Positions 1-12,000 of a stretch of DNA of 64,000 nt are shown here, piece by piece. Below the pieces are notes generated by a model that made no database searches, was not told where the DNA came from, and saw only the letters and a list, made by a program, of their open reading frames with translations. Each line of letters begins with the position of its first letter. Position 1 is the first letter of the stretch. The stretch spans positions 7,998,001 to 8,062,000 of the forward strand of contig NZ_JAUSYH010000001.1 in the NCBI RefSeq assembly GCF_030816715.1, read 5' to 3'. Position numbers and translations under genes: made by a program. Source of the DNA: Streptomyces achromogenes. Lineage in GTDB: Bacteria > Actinomycetota > Actinomycetes > Streptomycetales > Streptomycetaceae.

Positions 1-3000
1 TTCGTGACGTTCTCCTCGATAGCCGGCGTCTGGGGGAGCGGGGGGCAGGCCGCGTACGCCGCCGCCAACGCCCACCTGGACGCGCTGGTCGAGCGCCGTC
101 GCGCCCGCGGCCTGGCCGGCACCTCCGTGGCCTGGGGGCCGTGGGGCGACACCGGCATGGCCGCCGACGAGGAGGCGGCGAAGCTGCTGATCCGCAGGGG
201 GCTGCGGCCGCTCGATCCCGCTGCCGCGCTGACCTCGCTCGAGTGCGCACTGGCCGGCCGGGACACGACCGTGGTCGTGGCCGACGTGGACTGGGAGCGG
301 TTCCTGGCCGCCTTCACCACCGGCCGTCCCAGCCCTCTGCTCGCCGTGCCGGCCGGCACGGCCGCGGCCCCGGCCGCGGACGGAGCCGTCACGGAGGCGG
401 GCAGCACGCTGCGCGAGCGCCTCGCACCGCTCACCGCGGAGGAGCGCGAGGCCGGCCTGCTCGACCTGGTGTGCCGTCGTGCCGCCGCCGCGCTCGGCCA
501 CGCCGACCCGGCCGCGGTCACCGTGGGACGGGCCTTCCGCGACATGGGCTTCGACTCGCTGACCGCGGTCGAACTGCGCGACGACCTCACCGCCGAGACC
601 GGCGTCCCGCTGCCGACCACGCTGGTCTTCGACCATCCCACGCCGCTCGCCGTCGCCGAGCACCTCCGGGACGTGCTGTTCGGGACCGTGGAGGTCCGGC
701 ACGAGGTCACGGCGCGGATCGCCGACACCGACCCCGTGGTCATCGTCGGCATGGGCTGCCGGCTGCCCGGTGGCATCGACGGCCCCGACCGGCTGTGGGA
801 GCTGCTGGCCGCGGGCGGCGACACCGTCGGCGGGTTCCCCGAGGACCGCGGCTGGGACCTGACGTCCCTGCTCCAGGTCAGCGACACCCGTTCCGGCGGC
901 TTCCTGACCCGGGCCTCCGCCTTCGACGCCGCGTTCTTCGGCATCAGCCCCCGCGAGGCGCAGGCGCTCGACCCGCAGCAGCGGCTGGTGCTGGAAACCT
1001 CCTGGGAGGCGCTGGAGTTCGCCGGCATCGACCCCACCGCGCTCAAGGGCTCGCGCACCGGCGTCTTCGTCGGCGCCGGCAGTTCCGGCTACGCCACCGG
1101 TCTGACGGAGATCCCCGAGGGCCTCGGCGGACATCTGCTGACCGGTCAGGCGGGCAGTGTGGTCTCCGGCCGCATCGCCTACTCCCTCGGACTCGAGGGT
1201 CCGGCCGTCACCGTCGACACCGCCTGCTCCTCCTCCCTGGTCGCCCTGCACCTGGCCGCGCAGTCGCTGCGGTCCGGCGAGAGCGACCTGGCCCTCGCCG
1301 GGGGCGTGACGGTCATGGCCGACCCGGGCGCCTTCGTCGAGTTCAGCCTTCAGGGCGGACTGGCCCCGGACGGCCGGTGCAAGGCGTTCTCTGAGGAGGC
1401 CGACGGCACAGGCTGGGCCGAGGGTGTCGGCATCCTCGTCGTGGAGCGGCTGTCCGACGCGCGGCGCAACGGTCACCGTGTGCTGGCCGTCGTCGAGGGG
1501 ACCGCCGTCAACCAGGACGGCGCGTCCAACGGTCTGACCGCCCCCAACGGGCCGTCGCAGCAGCGGGTCATCCGGCAGGCGCTGGCGGCGGCGGGGCTGT
1601 CCCCCAAGGACGTGGACGCCGTGGAGGCGCACGGCACCGGAACCACCCTCGGCGACCCCATCGAGGCCCAGGCGCTGATCGCGGCCTACGGCCAGGACCG
1701 CGACGAGGACCGGCCGCTGTGGCTGGGCTCCGTCAAGTCCAACCTGGGCCACACCCAGGCCGCGGCCGGAGCCGTCGGCGTCATCAAGATGGTCCTCGCC
1801 CTGCGCAACGGGATGCTGCCGGCCACCCTGCACGCCGGCCGCCCCTCCTCCCGCGTCGACTGGAACACCGGTCGGGTCCGCCTCCTGGACGAGGCCGTGG
1901 CCTGGCACGCCGGCGACCGAACCCGCCGTGCCGGTGTCTCCGCGTTCGGCGTCTCCGGCACCAACGCACACGTCGTCCTCGCCGAACCGGCCGCTGCCGG
2001 GCGCGAGCCGAGTGCCCCCCGCCCCGGCGGAACGGACCGCCAACGGACCGCGCTGCCGTGGCTGTTGGCGGCGCGCAGCGCGCCCGCCCTGCGTGACCAG
2101 GCGAGCCGCCTCCTCGCCCACCTGGAACAGCGCCCGCTTCTGGACGCCGCCGACGTCGCCCACTCGCTCGCCTTCACGCGCGCGCCGCTCGAACACCGCG
2201 CCGTCGTCACCGGCTCCGACCGCGCCGCACTGCTGGCCGGACTCCGTGCGCTCGCCTCGGGAGAGACGAACCCCGCCGTGGTCACCGGGGACACCCTGAG
2301 CGGGGGCGGCACCGCGTTCCTGTTCGCCGGACAGGGCACCCAGCGCCCGGGGATGGGCCGCGGGCTGCACGACGCGTTCCCCGTGTACGCCGACGCCTTC
2401 GACGCCGTCTGCGGGCACTTCGACGGGCTCCTCGCACGGCCTCTCGCCGAGATGGTGCACGAGGGCGACGCCGACACCCTGAACCGCACCGAGTACGCCC
2501 AGCCCGCCCTGTTCGCCGTGGAGGTCGCCCTCTTCCGCCTCCTGGAGTCGTTCGGGGCGCGGCCCACCCACCTGATCGGCCACTCCGTGGGCGAGATAGC
2601 CGCCGCCCACGTGGCCGGGGTGTTCAGCCTGCCCGACGCCTGCCGCCTGGTCGCCGCCCGCGGCAGGCTGATGCAGGCGCTGCCCGAGGGCGGCGCGATG
2701 ATCGCCCTCCAGGCGTCCGAGGACGAGGTCCTGCCGCTGCTCGCCGGGTGCGAGGAGGCCATCGGGGTGGCGGCCGTCAACGGACCCCGGTCCGTGGTCG
2801 TCTCCGGCGACGAGGACGCCGCTCTCGCCGTCGCCGCCCACTTCGCGGCGCAGGGCCGCAAGACCACCCGGCTGCGGGTCGGTCACGCCTTCCACTCGCC
2901 GCGCATGCAGCCGATGCTCGACGACTTCCGGGCCGTCGCGGACACCGTCGCCTACACCGAGCCGCACATCCCCGTCGTCTCCGACCTCACCGGCCGCGTC

Positions 3001-6000
3001 GCCGAACCCGGCCAGCTGACGGACGCCGCGTACTGGGTGCGGCACGTGCGGCACGCCGTACGGTTCGCCGACGCGGTCGCCGCCCTGGAGGAGCAAGGCG
3101 TCGTCCGCCTCGTCGAACTCGGCCCCGACACCACCCTGACCGCCCTGGCACAGGGATCCTGGCAGGGCGGCGCGCCGCTCGCCGTGCCCACGCTGCGCGA
3201 CGACCGCGACGAGGCGGAGACGTTCCTGACCGCGGTCGGCGCCCTGCACGCCCACGGCGCACCCGTCGACCGGCGCGCCGTGCTCGACGCCGCCGCGCCC
3301 GGCGCCCGCCCGGTGGAGCTGCCCACCTACGCCTTCCAGCACCGCCCGTACTGGATCGAGGCGGGGGCGGCGGGGGGCGACCCGGCCGCCGCCGGACTCA
3401 TGCCCGCGGGCCACCCCCTGCTCGGCGCGGTCGTCCCGTCCGCCGTCGACGACTCCCTGCTGTTCACCGGCCGCCTCGGCACCCGGGCCGCGAGCTGGCT
3501 CGCCGCCCACCGTATCGGCGGCACGGCCGTCGTCCCGAGCACCGCCTTCCTCGAGCTCGCCCTCGCCGTCGGCGCCCACGCGGGCTGCCCGCAGGTTCGG
3601 GAACTGGTCCTGGAACGCCCGCTGTCACTGCCCGAGCACGACGCCGTCGCCCTGCAGATCCGCGTGGACGCGCCCGACGCCCGAGGCGATCGTGCCTTCG
3701 CCGTCCACGCACGCCCGGCCGCCGACACCGGCGCCGCGTGGAACCGGCACGCCACCGGTGTCCTCACGGCGCAGACCGAACCGGCCCCGGACCACGACCT
3801 GACGGCATGGCCGCCGCCCGGCGCCGAGGAACTGGACACCCGGGGGCTGTACACGCGGCTGCGGGAGGCCGGTCTCGACTACGGGCCCGTCTTCCAGGGC
3901 CTGACGGCAGCCTGGCGGGACCGGACCGCCGTGTACGCCGAGGTCGCGCTCCCCGAGTCCGCCACGGCCGACGCCGGCCGCCACGACCTGCACCCGGCCC
4001 TGCTCGACGCCGCCCTGCACCCGCTCGGCCTCGGGACGTTCGACGGCCTGGGCGAGGGCCGCGTGCTGTTCTCCGCGGGCGCGGTCCGGCTGTTCGCCAC
4101 CGGCGCCACGACGCTCCGCGTCCGCCTGGAACGCAGCGGGGCGGACACACTGTCCCTCACCGCAGCCGACGCGGTCGGCGACCCCGTTCTCACCGTCGGG
4201 TCGCTGCTGCTGCGGCCGGTACCCGGGGCGACCGCGACCTCCGCGGCCGCCGCCCGCCCGCAGAGCGCGCCCGTCGCGGAACCGGGCCGCCGCCGGGCCG
4301 CCGCCCGCACCCAGCCCCCCGGGAGCCTCCTCGAACGGCTCGCCGGCCGGCCGGCCGCGGAACGCGAGCGCTCACTCCTCGCCACCGTCCGGGACCGGGT
4401 CGCCGCCGTACTCGGCCACAGCGGTCCCGACGAGGTCGAACCCGCCAGACCCTTCACCGACCTCGGCCTCACCTCCCTGACCGCGGTCGAACTGCGCAAC
4501 GCCCTCAGCGCCGCCCTCGGCGTCACCCTGCCCGCCACCCTCGTCTTCGACCATCCGACGCCGGCCGTCCTCGCCCGGCACCTCGCCGACGACCTGTTCG
4601 GCGCCGCCGTCGCCGGAGTGCCCGCCCGCGTCCGCCGTGCCGTCGACGACGACCCGATCGCGGTCGTCGGCATGGCCTGCCGCTACCCCGGCGGCATCGC
4701 CGGGCCCGAGGACCTGTGGGACCTGGTGCGCGCCGGAGTGGACGGCATCTCGCCCCTGCCCACCGACCGCAACTGGAATCCCGAGCGGCTCTACCACCCC
4801 GACCCCGACCACCCGGGCACGGTCTACACCCGGGAAGGCGGCTTCCTCCACGACGCGAGCAGCTTCGACCCGGCGTTCTTCGCGATCAGTCCGCGCGAGG
4901 CCCTCGCCATGGACCCCCAGCAGCGTCTGCTCCTCGAGGTGTCCTGGGAGGCCCTGGAGCGCGCAGGCGTCGACCCCGTCGCCGCCCGCGGCTCCGACAC
5001 CGGCGTCTTCGCCGGCGTCACCTACCAGGACTACGTGACGATCCTCGCCGCTTCCGACGACAACTTCGAGGGCTACGTCGGCACCGGCAACTCACCCAGC
5101 GTGCTGTCCGGCCGCATCTCCTACGCCCTCGGTCTGGAAGGCCCGGCCGTCTCCGTCGACACCGCCTGCTCCTCCTCCCTGGTCGCCCTGCACCTGGCCG
5201 CCCAGTCGCTGCGCCAGGGAGAGTGCGAGCTCGCCCTGGCCGGCGGCGTCACCGTGATGTCGACGCCGGGCTCGCTCATCGAGTTCAGCCGTCAGCGCGC
5301 CCTCGCGGAGGACGGCCGCTGCAAGCCGTTCTCCGCGGACGCCGACGGCGCGAGCTGGGCCGAGGGCGTCGGCATGATCGTCCTGGAACGCCTCTCCGAC
5401 GCGCGCCGCAACGGTCACCAGGTGCTCGCCGTCGTCCGCGGATCCGCCCTCAACCAGGACGGCGCGTCCAACGGTCTGACCGCCCCCAACGGGCCGTCGC
5501 AGCAGCGGGTCATCCGGCAGGCACTGGCGGCGGCGGGGCTGTCCCCCAAGGACGTGGACGCCGTGGAGGCGCACGGCACCGGAACCACCCTCGGCGACCC
5601 CATCGAGGCCCAGGCGCTGATCGCGGCCTACGGTCAGGACCGCGACGAGGACCGGCCGCTGTGGCTGGGCTCGTTGAAGTCCAACATCGGGCACAGCCAG
5701 GCCGCCGCGGGCGTCGGCGGCGTCATCAAGATGGTCATGGCCCTGCGCGAAGGGATCCTGCCGCGCACCCTGTACGCGGACGACCCGACCCCGCACGTCG
5801 ACTGGAGCGCCGGTCAGGTCCGGCTGCTGAGCGAGGAACGACCCTGGCCCGTCACCGGCCGCGCCCGCCGCGCCGGGGTGTCCTCCTTCGGTATGAGCGG
5901 CACCAACGCGCACGTCATCGTCGAGCAGGCCCCCGACGCGCCGGCGTTGCCCGCCGAGCGGGCCGCGCTGCCCGCCGTCCCCGTGCTGCTGTCCGCCCGC

Positions 6001-9000
6001 ACGCCCGCCGCGCTGCGCGCCCAGGCCGTCCGGCTGCGCGCCCACCTGCGTGCCCGGCCCGGCACCTCGCTCACCGACCTCGGCTACACCCTCGCCGTCG
6101 GCCGTGCCTCCTTCGCCCACCGCGCCGCCGTCCTGGCCGACGACGCGGACCGGCTCGCCGAGACGCTCGCCGCGCTCGCCGCCGACGGACCGCTCAGCGC
6201 GCCGGCGGTGGTCGGCGCGGCCGTCCCCGGAGGCGACGACCCCGTGCTGGTCTTTCCGGGACAGGGCGCCCAGTGGGTCGGCATGGCACGCGAACTCCTC
6301 GACGAATCAACGGTGTTCGCCGAGTGGATCGACCGGTGCGAGCAGGCGCTCGCCCCGCACGTCGACTGGTCCCTGACGGCGGTGCTGCGGGGCGACGAGG
6401 ACGGCGCCGACCTCGGCCGCGTCGACGTCGTCCAGCCCGCCCTGTGGGCCGTCATGGTGGCGACCGCCGCCCTGTGGCGGGCTCACGGCGTCCGTCCGGC
6501 CGCCGTCGTCGGACACTCCCAGGGCGAGATCGCGGCCGCGTGCGTCGCCGGCGCCCTGAGTCTGGAGGACGGCGCCCGCGTCGTCGCCCTGCGCAGCCGG
6601 GCCATCACCGCGATCGCCGGCGCCGGGGGCATGATGTCCGTGCCGCTGCCGGCCGACGACACCCGCGCCCGCATGGCGCCGTGGGCGGACCGGCTCGCCG
6701 TCGCGGCCGTCAACGGACCCGCGTCCGTCGTCGTCTCCGGCGAGGCCGGCGCGCTGGACGAACTGCACGCCGCGCTCACCGGTGACGGCATCCGGGCCCG
6801 CAAGGTCAACGTGGACTACGGGTCGCACTCCGCGCAGGTCGAGGCGATCCGGGACACCGTCCTCGCCGCACTGGACGGCATCACGCCGCGGGAGGCGGAC
6901 ATCCCCTTCCGCTCCTCCCTCACCGGCGACTGGATCGACACCACCGCGCTGACCGCCGACTACTGGTACGCCAACCTGCGCGAGACCGTCCGCTTCGAGG
7001 AGGCCGTGCGCGGCCTGATCGCCGCCGGACACCGCACCTTCGTCGAGGTCGGACCGCATCCCGTGCTCGCCGTCGGACTGCGTGACACCCTCGAAGCGGC
7101 CGGAACGGACGGCGCCGTCCTCGGCTCCCTGCGACGCGAGCGGGGCGACCTCCGGCAGTTCCTCCACGCGCTCGCCGAGGCCCACGTGCACGGCGTCGGC
7201 ATCGACTTCGAAGCCCTCTTCGCCGGCACCGGCGCCACCCGCACCGACCTGCCCACCTACCCGTTCGAGCACCGGCGTTACTGGCCGAACCTGCGGGAGG
7301 CGGTCGCCGCCGACCTCGCCGCCGACGGCGGGCTCACGGCCGACTCCGTCGAGGCCCGCTTCTGGCAGACCGTGGAGCAGGAGGACCTGGAGAGCCTGAC
7401 CGACGCCCTCGACCTGCCCGCCGACGCCCCGCTCAGCACCGTGCTGCCCGCGCTGGGCAGCTGGCGGCGCGCCCGCCGGGCACTGGCCACCACCGACGCC
7501 CTGCGCTACCGCGTCGCCTTCACGCCGCTCGACCCCGGGCCGTCCGCCCTCACCGGAACCTGGCTGCTGCTCGCCCCCGCCGACGCCGCCGGCCACACCG
7601 CGGTCGCCGACGCGGTCGCCGACGCGCTGGCCGCGGGCGGCGCCGGCACGGTCCGGCGGATCGTCCTGCCGGACGGCGACGCCGACCGGGCCACCCTCGC
7701 GGGCCTCCTCACCGCCGACCAGGACACGGGACGCGTCGACGGCCTGCTCTCCCTGCTCGCACTCGACACCCGCGACCACCCCGCCCACCCCGCCGTCCCG
7801 ATCGGTCTCGCCTCGACGCTCGCCCTGGTGCAGGCACTCGGCGACCTCGGCGTCGACGCACCCCTGTGGTGCGCGACCCGTGGCGCCGTCGCGGTGGGCG
7901 CGGCCGACCCCGCGCCGGACGCCTCCCAGGCCCTCGTCTGGGGCTTCGGCCGGGTCGCCGCCATGGAGCACGCCGAGCGCTGGGGCGGTCTGATCGATCT
8001 GCCCGCCGACCTCGACGCCCGCTCCGCCGCCCGCCTGACCGCCGTCCTCGCCCACCCCGGCCAGGAGGACCAGATCGCGCTGCGCGCCACGGGCGCCCAC
8101 GGCCGCCGGCTGGTCCACGCCCCGGGCGCGGACGTCCTTGCCGAGCCCTGGAAGCCCCGCGGAACCGTCCTGGTCACCGGGGGCACGGGAGCCCTGGGCG
8201 GTCACGTCGCCCGTTGGCTCGCCGACCGCGGCGCGACCCGCCTCGTGCTGGCGGGCCGCCGCGGCGCCGACGCGCCGGGCGCCGTCGGCCTGCGGGACGA
8301 ACTCACCGCCCGGGGAGTCGACGTCACCCTCGCGGCCTGTGACGTGTCCGACCGGACCGCCCTCGCCCGCCTGCTCGCCGCACTCCCCGCGGACCAGCCG
8401 CTGGACGCGGTGTTCCACGTCGCCGGCGCCCTCGACGACGGTGTGATCGAATCGCTCGGCGCCGACCGTATGGAACCGGTCCTGCGCGGCAAGGCCACCG
8501 CCGCCCGGGCCCTGCACGAACTCACCCGCGACCTCGGTCTCTCCGCCTTCGTCATGTTCTCCTCCACCGCGGGCGTCCTGGGCGGCGCGGGACTCGGCAA
8601 CTACGCTCCCGGCAACGCGTATCTCGACGCCCTCGCCGCCGAACGCCGAGCCGCCGGCCTTCCCGCCACGGCCGTCTCCTGGGGCCTGTGGGCCGAGGGC
8701 GGCATGGTGGGAGACGCCGCCGGCGACCGCATGCGCCGTTACGGAGTGCACCCCATGGGCACCGCCGAGGCCTGCGAGGCCCTCGGCCGTGCCCTCGACC
8801 TCGGCGACACCCACGTCGTCGTCACCGACCTGCGCTGGGACACCTACGCGCTGTCTTTCACCGCCCCGCGGCCGACCCGTCTCCTCGACGAACTCCCCGC
8901 CGCACGGCGGGCGTTGCAGACCGCGCCGCAGGACGCGACGGTGGCGGCCGAGGTGTCGTCGCTCCACGCCCACCTGACGGCCCTGCCCGACTACGAACGG

Positions 9001-12000
9001 GCCGGCGCCGCCCTGGAGATCGTGCGCGGACATGTCGCGAGCGTCCTCGGATACCCCTCGGCCGACGCCGTCGAACCCGAACGTCCCTTCACCGACCTCG
9101 GCATCGACTCGCTCAGCGCCATCGAACTGCGCAATGGCATGAACCGCGTCACCGGCCTGCGCCTGCCGAGCACCCTCGTCTTCGACCACCCCGACTGCCG
9201 GGCGCTGGCCGACTTCCTGCTCACCCAGGTCGCCGACGACACCGCACCCGCCGCGCCGGACGAAGCCCCGCGCCGCACCGTGGCCGACGACGACCCGATC
9301 GCCGTCGTCGCCATGGGCTGCCGGTTCCCCGGCGGCATCAGCACCCCCGACCAGCTGTGGCGGATGCTCCTGGACGGCGAAGAGGGCCTCGTCCCCTTCC
9401 CCGAGGACCGCGGCTGGGATCTCGACGCCCTCTATCACCCCGAGCCCGGGAAGGCCGGCGCCGTCTACACCCGGACCGGCGGATTCCTCAGCGACGCGGG
9501 CGGATTCGACCCGGCGTTCTTCAACATCTCGCCGCGCGAGGCCGTGGCGATGGACCCCCAGCAGCGGCTCCTGCTGGAAATGGCGTGGGAGACGTTCGAG
9601 CGGGCGGGGATCGATCCGCGGTCGCTGCGCGGCAGCCGGACCGGAGTGTTCGCCGGCACCAACGGCCAGGACTACACCGGAATGCTCGCCGCATCGGGCG
9701 AGGACTTCGAGGGCTACATGCTCACCGGCAACGCCGCCAGCGTCGTCTCCGGCCGGCTGTCCTACACCTTCGGGCTGGAAGGCCCGGCGGTCACCGTGGA
9801 CACCGCCTGCTCCGCCTCCCTCGTGGCCCTGCACCTCGCCGCACAGTCCCTGCGCAGCGGCGAATGCGACCTCGCCCTCGCCGGCGGCGTCACGGTCATG
9901 GCCTCACCCGGTCTGTTCGTGGACTTCAGTCGTCAGCAGGGGTTGGCGGTGGACGGTCGGTGCAAGGCGTTCGCTGAGGCGGCGGACGGGACGGGGTTCT
10001 CGGAGGGGGGTGGTCTGCTGTTGGTGGAGCGGTTGTCCGATGCGCGTCGGCTGGGGCATCCGGTGTTGGCGGTGGTGCGGGGTTCGGCGGTGAATCAGGA
10101 TGGTGCGTCGAACGGGTTGAGTGCGCCGAACGGTCCGTCGCAGCAGCGGGTGATCCGGGCGGCGTTGGCGGACGCGGGTGTGTCCGCGGTGGATGTGGAT
10201 GTGGTGGAGGCGCACGGTACGGGGACGCGGTTGGGTGATCCGATCGAGGCGCAGGCGTTGCTGGCGACCTATGGTCAGGGGCGTTCGGTGGATCGGCCGT
10301 TGTGGTTGGGGTCGGTGAAGTCGAATGTGGGTCATACGCAGGCGGGTGCGGGTGTGGCGGGTGTGATGAAGATGGTGCTGGCGATGCGGTCGGGTGTGGT
10401 GCCGGCGACGTTGCATGTGGATGAGCCGTCGTCGCATGTGGACTGGTCGGCGGGTGCGGTGGAGTTGGTGAGGGCGGCGCGGGTCTGGGAGGAGGAGGGC
10501 GGGCGTCCGCGGCGTGCGGGTGTGTCGTCGTTCGGTATCAGCGGCACGAACGCGCACGTCATCCTGGAGGGCGTCGCCGAGGCACCGCACGACACGTCCG
10601 ACGCCGGCGACGCGGACGCCCCGCCCGCCCCCTGGGTCCTCACCGCACGCAGCCGTGACGCCCTGCGCGACCAGGCGGCCCGACTCCTCGAGCACCTGCG
10701 GGAGTCGCCCGACACGAGCGTCGCCGACATCGGCCTGTCACTCGCCGCGACCCGCACCGCCTTCGAACACCGCGCCGTCGTCCTCGGCGCCGACCGGACG
10801 GCGCTGACCGACGGACTGCGGCTGATCGCCTCCGGCGAGAGCGGACCGCACATCGTCACCGGCGTCCGCCGCGGCGAGGGCAGGACCGCCTTCCTCTTCT
10901 CCGGACAGGGCGCCCAGCGCCCGGGCATGGGACGCGGACTGTACGAAGCGTTCCCGGTCTACGCGGACGCCTTCGACGCCGTCTGCGCCCACCTCGGCGA
11001 CGAACTGCGCGACCTCGTCCTCGGCGGCGAAGCCGAGCAGCTGGGCCGCACCGAGTGGACCCAGCCCGCGCTGTTCGCCGTCGAAGTGGCCCTGTACCGC
11101 CTGCTGGAGTCGTGGGGCGTCCGCCCGGACCACGTCGCCGGCCACTCCGTCGGCGAGATCGCCGCGGCCCATGTCGCCGGAGTGTTCTCCCTGAAGGACG
11201 CCTGCGCCCTGGTCACCGCCCGCGGCCGGCTCATGCAGGAACTCCCCCCAGGGGGCGCGATGTTCGCGCTCGAAGCCACCGAGGACGAGGTACGGCCCCT
11301 GCTGGAGGGGCTCCGCGACGCGGGCATCGCCGCGGTGAACGGCCCGCGTTCGGTGGTCGTCTCGGGCGCCGAGGACTCGGTCACCGGCATCGCGGCGCGC
11401 CTCGCCGCCGACGGGCGACGCACCACCAGGCTGCGGGTCAGCCACGCCTTCCACTCCCCGCTCATGGAGCCGATGCTCGACGCGTTCCGCGAGGTCGCCG
11501 CGGGCATCGCCTACGAGGCGCCCCGGATGGCGGTGGTCTCCCACGTCACCGGGAGCGCCGCCGGCGGCGAACTCCAGGACCCGGAGTACTGGGTGCGCCA
11601 TGTACGGGAGGCCGTCCGCTTCGCCGACGGCGTCCGCTGGCTCGCCGAGCACGGTGTCGACCGGTTCCTGGAGGTCGGCCCCGACGGCACCCTCACCGCG
11701 ATGGCGCAGAGCTGCCTGCCGGACGCCGAAGGCGTCCTCCTCGTGCCGTCGCTGCGCAAGGACCGCGCCGAGCGCGAGACGCTGCTCGACGCCGTCGCCC
11801 AGGCCTTCACGCACGGCCTGCCGGTGGACTGGCCGCGACTGTTCGACGGCGCCGCCGCCCGCACCGTGCAGCTGCCCACGTACCCCTTCCAGCGCCGGCG
11901 CTTCTGGCCCAGGCCGCCCCGGCTCCTCGGCGACGTCACCTCCGCCGGGCTGGGCGCGAGCAGCCACCCCCTGCTCGGCGCGGCCGTGGAACTGGCCGAC

